A stretch of 64,000 nucleotides of DNA from Vibrio ouci (GTDB lineage: Bacteria > Pseudomonadota > Gammaproteobacteria > Enterobacterales > Vibrionaceae). A program made the translations under genes and the position numbers. Positions 18,328 to 25,908 of the stretch are shown one piece after another. Below the pieces are notes generated by a model. That model did no database searches. It was given only the letters and a program-made list of their open reading frames with translations, and was not told the origin of the DNA. Numbering within the stretch: position 1 is the first letter of the stretch; every line of letters starts with the position of its first letter. The DNA is taken from contig NZ_SATR01000001.1 of NCBI RefSeq assembly GCF_004551525.1, forward strand, positions 310,001 through 374,000. Direction: 5' to 3'.

Positions 18328-18374
18328 AGCGCTTTTCTCTAGAAAAGTTTCAAGCATACAAAGAGAAAAGCGCT
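18328..18374 (-). promoter_or_regulatory. 13-bp leader hairpin, probable riboswitch expression platform
   Basis: AGCGCTTTTCTCT and its exact reverse complement (18328-18340 and 18362-18374) are separated by 21 bases and lie between the aptamer and the add start. There is no long U run after the stem. The 3' strand of the aptamer P1 stem (GAAGAG) could pair alternatively with CUCUUU in the first arm, giving two exclusive folds. Whether the switch works on transcription or translation cannot be decided here. Confidence 0.55.
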
Positions 18375-18386
18375 GTGCACTTTACT

Positions 18387-18453
18387 CTTCGTAATCTGAA
18401 ATTATCGGTTTCAGGTAGAGACTCCCACACCTTATCAGTGGGATTATACGAAG
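18387..18453 (-). promoter_or_regulatory. Adenine (purine-class) riboswitch aptamer
   Basis: The minus-strand RNA forms the three-way junction of the purine riboswitch. P1 is CUUCGUA with UACGAAG. P2 is CCCAC with GUGGG around loop UGAUAAGGU. P3 is CUGAAA with UUUCAG around loop CCGAUAA. The junction segments UAUAAU, GUCUCUACC and GAUUACG match the class. The specificity base in GAUUA is U, as in the V. vulnificus add adenine sensor; guanine sensors have GACUA. It lies directly upstream of add. Confidence 0.92.
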
Positions 18454-18454
18454 T

Positions 18455-18487
18455 ATCGTTTAACTCATACGGGTTAAGCTAAACGAT
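18455..18487 (-). promoter_or_regulatory. Hairpin at the 5' end of the add leader
   Basis: ATCGTTTA (18455-18462) pairs with TAAACGAT (18480-18487), just upstream of the aptamer and downstream of the predicted promoter. It may stabilise the leader or be part of the switch. Confidence 0.4.
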
Positions 18488-18495
18488 TGCGCATC

Positions 18496-18525
18496 ATTAT
18501 ATTCAACCAAAAGGTCTAATGACAA
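18496..18525 (-). promoter_or_regulatory. Sigma-70 promoter of add
   Basis: On the minus strand TTGTCA (18525-18520) and TATAAT (18501-18496) are separated by 18 bp. Transcription would start about 35-40 bases before the aptamer, so the whole riboswitch is in the mRNA. Confidence 0.7.
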
Positions 18526-18561
18526 TATCGCGCTTAGAAATAAGTGTAGAAGAAAATCCGC

Positions 18562-19170
18562 TTAAGAAAGGTAATTTTTCTCAAATACGCCGGGCGGCAT
18601 CTGTTTGATTTGAAACTCAATCATCTGATTAAAGGCATCAATCAGCGGCATAAAGTCTGTTTCTGGTTCAAGTAGAGAGAGAATATGATAACCCGCTTCA
18701 ACCGTTGAAAGGCTGTTGTCACTGGGCGCTTTTCTAATTCGATAGTTGCCCTGTAGGTCATCAGGTAAACGTACTAGAGGCAGCTTATGCAGATTGGTCG
18801 ATAGTTGCCACATCTTGTAGGCCTTTTTCCAAGTACCATCGAGCAAGATCACACGCACCTTTTGCTGGTTGGCAACTTGCTCGGCTACCTCATTATGAGT
18901 GATTGAGCCTTCCCCTGGGTAAAGGACAAAATGTTGGTGTTGGCCATCATTGAGTAGTTGGTTGAGCTGCTCATTGTTAGAGAAATCCTCACCAACAAAG
19001 CAATAACTGTTTGCCAGTGAGAGCTTTAAGATCCGCGCAGTGCCCATTGGTCTGTCTGTTTCGCTGTGATGTTGTAGGATGACCAGCTCAACATTCGATG
19101 TTAGGCTTTGGATCCATTGGCAAATACACGCTTTGAGTGATTTTCCACATTGAGAACAGTATCGGGACAT
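18562..19170 (-). CDS. tapT: DTW-domain tRNA-uridine aminocarboxypropyltransferase
   Basis: A 202-residue DTW-domain protein, a family that transfers the 3-amino-3-carboxypropyl group of SAM to uridine in tRNA (acp3U). The Cys cluster C5, C8, C15, C17 at the N-terminus and the DGTW motif (111-114, in ILLDGTWKKAYKMW) define the family. It resembles E. coli TapT (YfiP) but a second bacterial DTW paralogue exists, so the symbol is tentative. The ATG is only three bases from the divergent rhombosortase start, so each promoter must lie inside the neighbour's coding sequence. Confidence 0.85.
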   Translation of the reverse strand: MSRYCSQCGKSLKACICQWIQSLTSNVELVILQHHSETDRPMGTARILKLSLANSYCFVGEDFSNNEQLNQLLNDGQHQHFVLYPGEGSITHNEVAEQVANQQKVRVILLDGTWKKAYKMWQLSTNLHKLPLVRLPDDLQGNYRIRKAPSDNSLSTVEAGYHILSLLEPETDFMPLIDAFNQMIEFQIKQMPPGVFEKNYLS

Positions 19171-19173
19171 AGT

Positions 19174-19731
19174 GTGCGCTTATTTCTTCTATTAATGACA
19201 GTCAGTCTACTCTGCCTAGGTCTGCAATTCGAACCGCTTGCCTCACTGACAAATTGGCAACGCGATCTTATTCTTGATGGGCAGTGGTGGCGAATCCTAT
19301 CAGGAAACTTCACTCATACCAACTTTGCTCATTTGGCGATGAATCTTGCCGGGCTATGGGTTATCAGCTTCATCTTTAGACCAACAGAGAAGTCACTCGC
19401 ATTACTACTCATTACTATTAGCTTAGCGATAGGTGTACTCAACTTCCTCAGTGATATGAATGGCTATGTTGGATTGTCCGGTTTACTACACGGATTATTT
19501 GCTTATTTCGCCTTGCAAGAGAGCCTTAATGGACGCAAAAGCAGCTGGTTACTGGTGATTGGCGTGATTGCCAAAGTCACTTGGGAGCTCACCATGGGGG
19601 CATCGCAATCTACAGTCGAGCTCATCAATGCGAGAGTGGCCGTCGAGGCTCACCTGTTTGGCATGCTTTCAGGTTTTATGCTCGCGCTGATCGTTCGCTT
19701 CTTCCCTAGCCGAAATAAATCAGCGGCATAG
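19174..19731 (+). CDS. rrtA: Rhombosortase (rhomboid-family GlyGly-CTERM protease)
   Basis: A 185-residue intramembrane serine protease with several hydrophobic helices. The catalytic Ser102 is in GLSG (100-103, in VGLSGLLHG) and the catalytic His160 in VEAHLFGM; NFTHTNFAHLAMNL is the rhomboid loop-1 region. The small size and GLSGLLHG are characteristic of rhombosortases, which process proteins bearing a C-terminal GlyGly-CTERM tail for surface release. I choose the GTG at 19174, which has GGGA six bases upstream; a TTG at 19150 would overlap the divergent gene. I found no GlyGly-CTERM substrate in this window. Confidence 0.85.
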   Translation: MRLFLLLMTVSLLCLGLQFEPLASLTNWQRDLILDGQWWRILSGNFTHTNFAHLAMNLAGLWVISFIFRPTEKSLALLLITISLAIGVLNFLSDMNGYVGLSGLLHGLFAYFALQESLNGRKSSWLLVIGVIAKVTWELTMGASQSTVELINARVAVEAHLFGMLSGFMLALIVRFFPSRNKSAA

Positions 19732-19783
19732 ATATCAATAATATACCGACCGCTAGACAATAATTAGGTTGATGTTCATCGAT

Positions 19784-19809
19784 AAAGGGCGCAGAATGGC
19801 GCCCTTTTT
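19784..19809 (+). terminator. Terminator of rrtA
   Basis: AAAGGGCGC (19784-19792) pairs with GCGCCCTTT (19799-19807) around a six-base loop and runs into TT. It separates rrtA from rhlE. Confidence 0.85.
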
Positions 19810-19862
19810 CATGTAGAACAACTCTACGTGATTCTCCGCTTACACATTACAGAGATCAATTT

Positions 19863-21329
19863 ATGGGTTTTACCTCCTTAGGCCTTTCTGCACCAATCCT
19901 CAAAGCAATTGAAGAACAAGGTTATGACACCCCTTCTCCGATTCAGGAACAAGCGATTCCTGCGGTACTTTCAGGGAAAGATGTCATGGCGGCAGCGCAG
20001 ACAGGTACAGGTAAAACAGCAGGCTTTACTCTGCCGATCCTAGAACGTCTTGATAATGGCCAACGTGTAAAAGGCAACCACATTCGTGCGCTTATCTTAA
20101 CGCCGACTCGTGAACTTGCTGCTCAGGTACAAGAAAACGTATTTAAGTACAGCCGTCATCAGCGTCTTACGTCTCAAGTGGTATTTGGTGGGGTAAAAGT
20201 TAACCCACAAATGCTTAAGCTGCGTAAAGGCTGTGACGTACTTGTCGCGACTCCGGGCCGCCTATTAGACCTTTACCAGCAGAATGCGGTGAAGTTTGAT
20301 CAGCTTGAAGTGTTAGTTCTAGATGAAGCCGATCGCATGCTAGATATGGGTTTCATCCGTGATATCCGTAAGATATTAAATGTGCTGCCAGCGAAACGTC
20401 AGAACTTACTGTTCTCAGCAACATTCTCTGCAGAGATCCGTGAGTTGGCAAAAGGTCTGGTCAACGATCCTATCGAAGTATCGGTCAACAAAGAGAACTC
20501 TACCGCGGTCACCATCGAGCAAAGCATCTACCCTGCAGACAAACGCAAAAAAGCGCCAATGCTGGTTAAGCTGATTAAAGATGGTAACTGGAAGCAGACA
20601 CTTGTGTTCTGTCGTACTAAACATGGCGCAAACCGTTTGGCTTTCTTCCTAAATAAAGAAGGCATTACCGCTGCCCCAATTCATGGCAATAAGAGCCAAG
20701 GTGCTCGTACTCGTGCATTGGCAGATTTTAAATCGGGCGATGTTCGCGTGTTAGTTGCAACAGATATTGCCGCGCGTGGTATCGATATCCCTCAGCTTCC
20801 TCAGGTTGTGAACTACGAACTGCCACACGTATCTGAAGATTATGTTCACCGTATTGGCCGTACTGGTCGCGCAGGTGAAGTAGGTCGAGCAATTTCATTA
20901 GTTGAAGCGGATGAAGCGAGTGAACTATTTGGCATCGAACGTCTAATTCAGCAAGTGCTGCCACGCATCGAACTAGAAGGCTTTAAACCAGTCAATGAAC
21001 TGCCTGAGTCTAAGTTAGATACTCGCCCAATTAAGCCAAAGAAACCGAAGAAGCCGAAAAAACCTAAGCAGCCAAGAACTGAACATGCTGATGGTCAGCG
21101 CTCTGGTGATAATGCTCGTGGTAACAAACCAGCAAGTAAGAACAAACGCCATTTCGGTCACAATAAGCCAAATGGCGAAAACCGTGGTAACGGTGGTAAT
21201 GGCGGCCAAGCGAAACGCAAGCCTGCTGGTGGAAAGCCAAACAGCAACAATGGTGGCAATAGCGGTAATGGCCAACAACGTCGTAAACCAGCCAATCGCA
21301 AACCAAGCGGTCAAGCTAAAGCTCAATAA
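19863..21329 (+). CDS. rhlE: DEAD-box RNA helicase RhlE
   Basis: A 488-residue ATP-dependent RNA helicase. The Q motif is near the N-terminus ([13 protein letters not shown]), motif I is AQTGTGKT (45-52), DEAD is at 154-157, SAT follows, and motif VI is [10 protein letters not shown]. The last ~110 residues are a basic, low-complexity tail ([11 protein letters not shown], then Gly/Asn/Lys-rich), as expected for RNA-binding tails of RhlE. The start [12 protein letters not shown] fits the family. A strong terminator follows. Confidence 0.95.
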   Translation: MGFTSLGLSAPILKAIEEQGYDTPSPIQEQAIPAVLSGKDVMAAAQTGTGKTAGFTLPILERLDNGQRVKGNHIRALILTPTRELAAQVQENVFKYSRHQRLTSQVVFGGVKVNPQMLKLRKGCDVLVATPGRLLDLYQQNAVKFDQLEVLVLDEADRMLDMGFIRDIRKILNVLPAKRQNLLFSATFSAEIRELAKGLVNDPIEVSVNKENSTAVTIEQSIYPADKRKKAPMLVKLIKDGNWKQTLVFCRTKHGANRLAFFLNKEGITAAPIHGNKSQGARTRALADFKSGDVRVLVATDIAARGIDIPQLPQVVNYELPHVSEDYVHRIGRTGRAGEVGRAISLVEADEASELFGIERLIQQVLPRIELEGFKPVNELPESKLDTRPIKPKKPKKPKKPKQPRTEHADGQRSGDNARGNKPASKNKRHFGHNKPNGENRGNGGNGGQAKRKPAGGKPNSNNGGNSGNGQQRRKPANRKPSGQAKAQ

Positions 21330-21355
21330 CTCTTGAACTAAAAAAGCTTTGAACG

Positions 21356-21386
21356 AAAAAGCGCTCCTCACTCAGGAGCGTTTTTT
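21356..21386 (+). terminator. Terminator of rhlE
   Basis: CGCTCCT (21362-21368) pairs with AGGAGCG (21374-21380) around a five-base loop, flanked by five As and six Ts. Confidence 0.9.
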
Positions 21387-21440
21387 ATTGGGCTTTGTTA
21401 CCAAAATCAAATGAACTAAATCAAAGCCGCTCAGCGTCTG

Positions 21441-21477
21441 AAAAGAAAAACCTACCAGTTCAAAGAACTGATAGGTT
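21441..21477 (-). terminator. Terminator of the bau-like operon
   Basis: A 13-bp stem with one mismatch (21449-21461 with 21465-21477, three-base loop) is followed on the minus strand by TTTTCTTTT. It lies 40 bp after the stop of the glutamine amidotransferase gene. Confidence 0.75.
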
Positions 21478-21517
21478 AAATTTTCTCTGACATTAGCTAA
21501 ATGCAGAGATTGAACAT

Positions 21518-22261
21518 CTAGAGCACATGGTGCAGCGATGGGGATCGCCTTACTGGTTGCTCAACCATGTTAAGAAAGGAATCAATCCAATGCAGGATCA
21601 GAGCCGAGTCTTGTGGTTTATTCAGCTGTCTGAAGGCATCTTCTGCATGAGCACTACCAATAATCTCACGTCGTTTTTCAACCAATTTGCCAGTAAACTC
21701 ACTACTAAACTCGGGGTGTCCTTGTACCGTGAAAATGTGATTATCTTTGGCTAGCATGAAGTTAGGGCAAAAGTCATTGCCAGCAATAACCTTCATTCCC
21801 TTTGGAACAGTGACCACTTGATCTTGGTGGCTGACCAGCATCCTCACGCTATCCATTGATAGGTTCATCCACTTTTTCTGTACGCTGACATTCGCCGTAT
21901 AACTGCCCAGCCCCCAGCCTTTTTCAGACTTCATCACTGTGCCACCTAACGCTCTGGCGATAATCTGATGACCGAAGCAAATGCCCACTAAAGGCCGCCT
22001 AATCGCTTCGCAGCGACGAATCCAGCTAACCAGCTCAACAATCCAAGGATCATCATCATAGGCGTTATGGACACTACCGGTGATAATAAACCCAACGCAC
22101 TGATCCAAACTCGGCAGTTCACCTCGTGTGGCATCATAATCAACGAATTCCAATTGGTTGTTCACTTCATAGAGCGATGCCGCAATCATGTCGAAGTACT
22201 GTCCGTGGTAGCTCGCTAACGATGGCTCCACGTGCCCGCAAGTAATGATTCCTATCTTCAT
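21518..22261 (-). CDS. Class I glutamine amidotransferase, candidate gamma-glutamyl-amine hydrolase
   Basis: A 247-residue cytoplasmic protein with the class I amidotransferase triad: Cys95 (GICFGHQ), His182 and Glu184 (VQGHPEFS). It is a stand-alone GuaA-type domain and does not look like PuuD, whose active site is AICRGLQE. It is the third gene of the operon after the BauA-like and MmsA-like genes (7-bp gap) in a polyamine catabolic cluster that otherwise lacks the gamma-glutamyl-GABA hydrolase step. P. aeruginosa uses a second amidotransferase (PauD2) beside its PuuD-type enzyme. The inferred role is cleavage of gamma-glutamyl-GABA or gamma-glutamyl-beta-alanine. The family is certain, the substrate is not. 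Confidence 0.82.
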   Translation of the reverse strand: MKIGIITCGHVEPSLASYHGQYFDMIAASLYEVNNQLEFVDYDATRGELPSLDQCVGFIITGSVHNAYDDDPWIVELVSWIRRCEAIRRPLVGICFGHQIIARALGGTVMKSEKGWGLGSYTANVSVQKKWMNLSMDSVRMLVSHQDQVVTVPKGMKVIAGNDFCPNFMLAKDNHIFTVQGHPEFSSEFTGKLVEKRREIIGSAHAEDAFRQLNKPQDSALILHWIDSFLNMVEQPVRRSPSLHHVL

Positions 22262-22268
22262 TGTTCAC

Positions 22269-23765
22269 CTATTTCATTGTTGGCATAACAAATTCACTTT
22301 CCCTTTGACCTTTTGGCCAACGCGCCGTCACGGTCTTCATACGAGTATAGAAACGTACGCCATCATTACCATGGACATTCAATGGGCCAAAGATTGAACG
22401 TTTCCAACCACCAAAGCTATGAAATGCCATAGGTACTGGAATTGGAACGTTGACACCAACCATGCCAATTTCTATTTGTTCGGCAAAGTTGCGTGCCGTA
22501 TCCCCATCGCGAGTAAAGATAGCCGTTCCGTTGCCAAATTCATGTTCATTAATCATGTTGACTGCATGCTGATAGTCATCAGCTCGCACGACAGAAAGCA
22601 CCGGCCCAAAGATCTCTTCTTTATAAATTGTCATGTCTTCGGTTACGTTATCAAACAGAGTACCACCGACAAAGTAGCCCGGAGCGCCCGCATTAAAATT
22701 ACGTCCATCGACGACCAGTTTGGCACCTTGTTCAACACCAGACTGAATGTAATCAAGCACTTTGTTCTTGTGAGGTTCACTAACCAGTGGGCCCATTTCA
22801 TTTTCAGGCGTTACACCCAACCCTGGCCCAACACGTAATGCCTCGACTTTCTGCTTAAGCTTTTCAACCAATCGGTCCGCGGTTTCTTCTCCGACAGCGA
22901 CGGCAACTGAAATCGCCATACAGCGCTCACCCGCCGCACCATATGCCGCGCCCATAATCGCGTTTACTGCTCCATCAAGGTCGGCATCCGGCATCACAAC
23001 TAGGTGGTTCTTCGCACCGCCTAATGCCTGCACTCGCTTACCGTTAGCACTGCCTTTCGCATAAATCGCTTCAGCAATTGGCGTAGAACCAACAAAGCTC
23101 ACCGCAGCGACATCGGGTGACTCTAGCAACGCATCAACCACTTCTTTGTCACCTTGCACCACATTGAAGACACCATCCGGAAGGCCCGCTTGCTTCAGTA
23201 GCTTCGCCAGTACCAAAGCAGCACTTGGATCTTTCTCTGACGGTTTAAGAATGAAGCTGTTACCACATGCCAATGAGACTGGAATCATCCACAGCGGAAC
23301 CATCACCGGGAAGTTAAATGGCGTAATACCGACACACACACCAACAGGCTGCATCATTGAATAGCTGTCAATTTCGCGCCCCACATTGAGGGAGTGCTCA
23401 CCTTTTAGCAGATGTGGAATACCGCAAGAGAACTCGACCACTTCAAGGCCACGAGTCAGTTCACCTAACGCGTCACTGTGCACTTTACCGTGCTCTTCAG
23501 TGATCAAAGTCGCGAGAGCATCCGCGTTCTCTTCCAGTAGCTGTTTAAACTTGAACATAACGCGTGCACGTTGTAGCGGCGGTGTCGCCTGCCACGCTGC
23601 CTGAGCATTTTTGGCTACCTGTACAACCTCTTCGGCTTCCTGTGCAGTTGATAGCTGTACTTGACCACGTCGCTCACCAGTCGCGGGATTAAAAAGGTCC
23701 GCGCTACGAGAACTTGTACTTTCAACTACCGATCCATTTATAAAGTTTGAAACCAAAATCGACAT
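22269..23765 (-). CDS. mmsA: CoA-acylating (methyl)malonate-semialdehyde dehydrogenase, MmsA/BauC-like
   Basis: A 498-residue aldehyde dehydrogenase. The nucleophile Cys282 is in AAGERCMAIS. The usual general-base segment ELGGK is replaced by ALGGAKNH, as in CoA-dependent methylmalonate-semialdehyde dehydrogenases that release CO2. With the upstream beta-alanine:pyruvate aminotransferase gene (2-bp gap) it would convert malonate semialdehyde to acetyl-CoA, as BauC does in P. aeruginosa. Valine catabolism is the other known role, but no valine-pathway genes are nearby. AAGGAA lies upstream of the ATG. Confidence 0.9.
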   Translation of the reverse strand: MSILVSNFINGSVVESTSSRSADLFNPATGERRGQVQLSTAQEAEEVVQVAKNAQAAWQATPPLQRARVMFKFKQLLEENADALATLITEEHGKVHSDALGELTRGLEVVEFSCGIPHLLKGEHSLNVGREIDSYSMMQPVGVCVGITPFNFPVMVPLWMIPVSLACGNSFILKPSEKDPSAALVLAKLLKQAGLPDGVFNVVQGDKEVVDALLESPDVAAVSFVGSTPIAEAIYAKGSANGKRVQALGGAKNHLVVMPDADLDGAVNAIMGAAYGAAGERCMAISVAVAVGEETADRLVEKLKQKVEALRVGPGLGVTPENEMGPLVSEPHKNKVLDYIQSGVEQGAKLVVDGRNFNAGAPGYFVGGTLFDNVTEDMTIYKEEIFGPVLSVVRADDYQHAVNMINEHEFGNGTAIFTRDGDTARNFAEQIEIGMVGVNVPIPVPMAFHSFGGWKRSIFGPLNVHGNDGVRFYTRMKTVTARWPKGQRESEFVMPTMK

Positions 23766-23767
23766 AA

Positions 23768-25099
23768 TTATTCCTTGTATTCAATCGTGCTCAGCACATC
23801 ACTTAAAATATTAAACAGTTCATCAATATGGTGTTTTTCAAGAATGAGTGGTGGTGACAAGGCAATGATGTCGCCAGTGACACGTATCAGTGCCCCTTTC
23901 TCATAACAGGCTTGGAAAACTTGGAAGGCTCGAGACCCCGGCTTACCGGCAATACTCGATAACTCAATACCTGCCACCAATCCATAGTTTCGCAGGTCAA
24001 TAACATGCGGAAGCCCTTTAAGACTGTGTACTGCGTCTTCCCAATATTGCGAAAGGTCAGAAGCACGTGTATACAAGCTCTCTTGACGATAGATATTGAG
24101 AGTGGCTAATCCCGCTGCCGCTGCCACAGGGTGGCCTGAGTAGGTATAGCCGTGAAACAATTCGATCGCCTGACTCTCTGGGCTGACCATCGCATCGTGG
24201 ATCTCATCACTAACAAACACCGCTCCCATTGGGATCGCACCATTGGTGAGCCCTTTGGCACTGGTAATGATGTCTGGAATAACATCAAATTCTTGCGCGG
24301 CAAATGGGCTGCCAAGGCGTCCAAAACCGGTAATGACCTCATCAAAGATCAGCAAAATACCATGTTGAGTACAGATTTCTCTTAACTTCTTCAGGTAACC
24401 TTTTGGTGGCAGAATGACACCTGTCGATCCTGCGATAGGTTCAACAATCACCGCGGCGATGTTGCTCGCATCATGCAGAGTGACGATGTTTTGCAAACTT
24501 TCTGCCCAACCAGGATCATAATCTGGTAGACCACGGCTAAAACCACTGTGTTCAATACTGAGAGTGTGAGGAAGATGGTCTACCCCAGTCAGAAGGCTAC
24601 CGAAGGTTTTACGGTTGTTGACAATACCACCGACCGAAATACCGCCAAATCCTACTCCGTGGTAGCCTCTTTCTCGGCCAATCAGGCGAGTGCGTGTTCC
24701 CTGTCCAATCGTGCGTTGATACGCCAGCGCAATCTTCAGCGCAGTATCAACGGACTCAGAACCTGAGTTAGTAAAAAAGACTTTATTCAGTCCTGCTGGG
24801 GCAATTTCCGCCAGCTCTTCAGCAAACTGAAATGGTAGAGGGTGACCCATTTGAAATGTCGGCGCAAAATCTAGGTTATGGATTTGCTGGCTCACAGCTT
24901 CGCTGATCTCTCTGCGTCCATGGCCTGCGTTGCAACACCAGAGTCCTGCCGTACCATCCAGCACCTGACGGTTGTCATCTGTGCGATAGTACATTCCTTC
25001 GGCTGAAACCATCATTCTTGGTGATTGCTTGAACTGCGAATTAGCGGTAAACGGCATCCAAAATGCGTCTAGGTTGCTTGTGTTTTCGAGATCCTGCAT
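23768..25099 (-). CDS. bauA: Omega-amino acid:pyruvate (beta-alanine) aminotransferase, BauA-like
   Basis: A 443-residue class III PLP aminotransferase. The segments FWMPFTANSQF, AGLWCCNAGHGRREI, GRERGYHGVGFGG and HDASNIAAVIVEP closely follow beta-alanine:pyruvate transaminases. The cofactor residues are Asp253 (FDEVITGFGR) and Lys282 (SAKGLTNGAIPMG). It is first in an operon with an MmsA-like dehydrogenase. I start at the ATG at 25099, which has GAGGA seven bases upstream; the longer frame opens with a TTG. The symbol follows the P. aeruginosa gene and assumes the same substrate; GABA or other omega-amino acids are possible. Confidence 0.87.
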   Translation of the reverse strand: MQDLENTSNLDAFWMPFTANSQFKQSPRMMVSAEGMYYRTDDNRQVLDGTAGLWCCNAGHGRREISEAVSQQIHNLDFAPTFQMGHPLPFQFAEELAEIAPAGLNKVFFTNSGSESVDTALKIALAYQRTIGQGTRTRLIGRERGYHGVGFGGISVGGIVNNRKTFGSLLTGVDHLPHTLSIEHSGFSRGLPDYDPGWAESLQNIVTLHDASNIAAVIVEPIAGSTGVILPPKGYLKKLREICTQHGILLIFDEVITGFGRLGSPFAAQEFDVIPDIITSAKGLTNGAIPMGAVFVSDEIHDAMVSPESQAIELFHGYTYSGHPVAAAAGLATLNIYRQESLYTRASDLSQYWEDAVHSLKGLPHVIDLRNYGLVAGIELSSIAGKPGSRAFQVFQACYEKGALIRVTGDIIALSPPLILEKHHIDELFNILSDVLSTIEYKE

Positions 25100-25179
25100 G
25101 TGCATTTCCTCAATCAATGACTAAGACGTTGTTGTCTGTGATATCAATTAAAGCGTTTCTTTTAATAAACACCTAACCA

Positions 25180-25215
25180 TTTTGTTAAAATTGTGTTATA
25201 AAATATTTAACAAAA
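25180..25215. promoter_or_regulatory. Inverted repeat, candidate PuuR/PauR-type operator
   Basis: TTTTGTTAAA (25180-25189) and TTTAACAAAA (25206-25215) are perfect inverted arms 16 bases apart in the divergent bauA / regulator promoter region. The same TTGTTAA...TTAACAA half-sites occur upstream of the two ligase genes at 35174-35226. Confidence 0.5.
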
Positions 25216-25245
25216 ACGACTATAGCTCGGAAATTTTCGCCATGC

Positions 25246-25266
25246 AATGTTTAAATTTTAAACATT
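25246..25266. promoter_or_regulatory. 21-bp perfect palindrome, candidate operator
   Basis: AATGTTTAAA and TTTAAACATT flank one central T, 78 bp upstream of the regulator start at 25344. The symmetry suits a dimeric helix-turn-helix protein such as the adjacent regulator. Confidence 0.5.
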
Positions 25267-25284
25267 ACGGGTCAAAAGTGATGA

Positions 25285-25306
25285 AATAAACACCTATCCG
25301 TGTTTA
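25285..25306. promoter_or_regulatory. Inverted repeat with a repeated TAAACACCTA box
   Basis: TAAACAC (25287-25293) and GTGTTTA (25300-25306) are inverted around six bases. The sequence AATAAACACCTATCC (25285-25299) recurs with one change at 25164-25178, so the region holds a direct as well as an inverted repeat. Confidence 0.4.
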
Positions 25307-25343
25307 ATTTACTAATCACCGATGTATTTTGAGGATTCACATC

Positions 25344-25892
25344 ATGGATACGGCAATTGGCACTCGTTTTAAAGCACTTCGCGAGAAAGCAGGACTCTCT
25401 CAGCGAGAGCTCGCTAAACGTGCAGGGGTAACAAATGGCTTTATTTCTCAGATAGAAAATAACGCTGTCAGCCCCTCAGTGGCCTCTTTAAGCAAATTAC
25501 TTAGCAAAATACCAACTTCGATGGCCGAGTTTTTTGCCATCGACGACCCACAACCAGAGCAGTTCTACACACGAAAAGAGGAGCAGCCAGAGATTGGACA
25601 AGGAGAGATCAGTTATCGTCAGGTTGGTCATTTTCATGGCGACCGGCATATCGGTATGCTGCGAGAAACCCTCAAGCCTGATGCCGATACGGGCGAAGAA
25701 ATGCTCACGCATGAAGGCCAAGAGTGCGGTGTTGTCGTTCAAGGCCAACTTGAACTTACCGTCGATCTCCATACCGTTACACTCCATGTTGGGGATGGTT
25801 ATTACTTTGATAGTACCCGCCCTCACCGTTTTAGAAACACGGCTGAAGAAGAGTGCGTCATCATAAGCGCAAATTCACCAGCAAGCTTTTAA
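25344..25892 (+). CDS. XRE-cupin transcriptional regulator, PuuR/PauR-like (copy 1)
   Basis: A 182-residue regulator with an XRE helix-turn-helix (about 18-50, SQRELAKRAGVTNGFISQIE) and a C-terminal cupin domain (about 105-180, HEGQECGVVVQGQLEL, GDGYYFDSTRPHRFRN). This architecture is that of the putrescine-responsive regulators PuuR and PauR. It is cotranscribed with puuC (16-bp gap) and divergent from the bauA operon. The start is the ATG at 25344 with GAGGA eight bases upstream. A paralogue is at 27531. Confidence 0.9.
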   Translation: MDTAIGTRFKALREKAGLSQRELAKRAGVTNGFISQIENNAVSPSVASLSKLLSKIPTSMAEFFAIDDPQPEQFYTRKEEQPEIGQGEISYRQVGHFHGDRHIGMLRETLKPDADTGEEMLTHEGQECGVVVQGQLELTVDLHTVTLHVGDGYYFDSTRPHRFRNTAEEECVIISANSPASF

Positions 25893-25908
25893 GGATTAAG
25901 GCACAACT

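Noticed and set aside
18310..18357. 16-codon N-terminal extension of add
   Set aside because: The start would be in the loop of the leader hairpin downstream of the riboswitch and has no Shine-Dalgarno.
21015..21371. 118-codon minus-strand hydrophobic frame opposite the end of rhlE
   Set aside because: It is the antisense reading of the low-complexity Gly/Asn/Lys tail of RhlE; long antisense frames are expected there.
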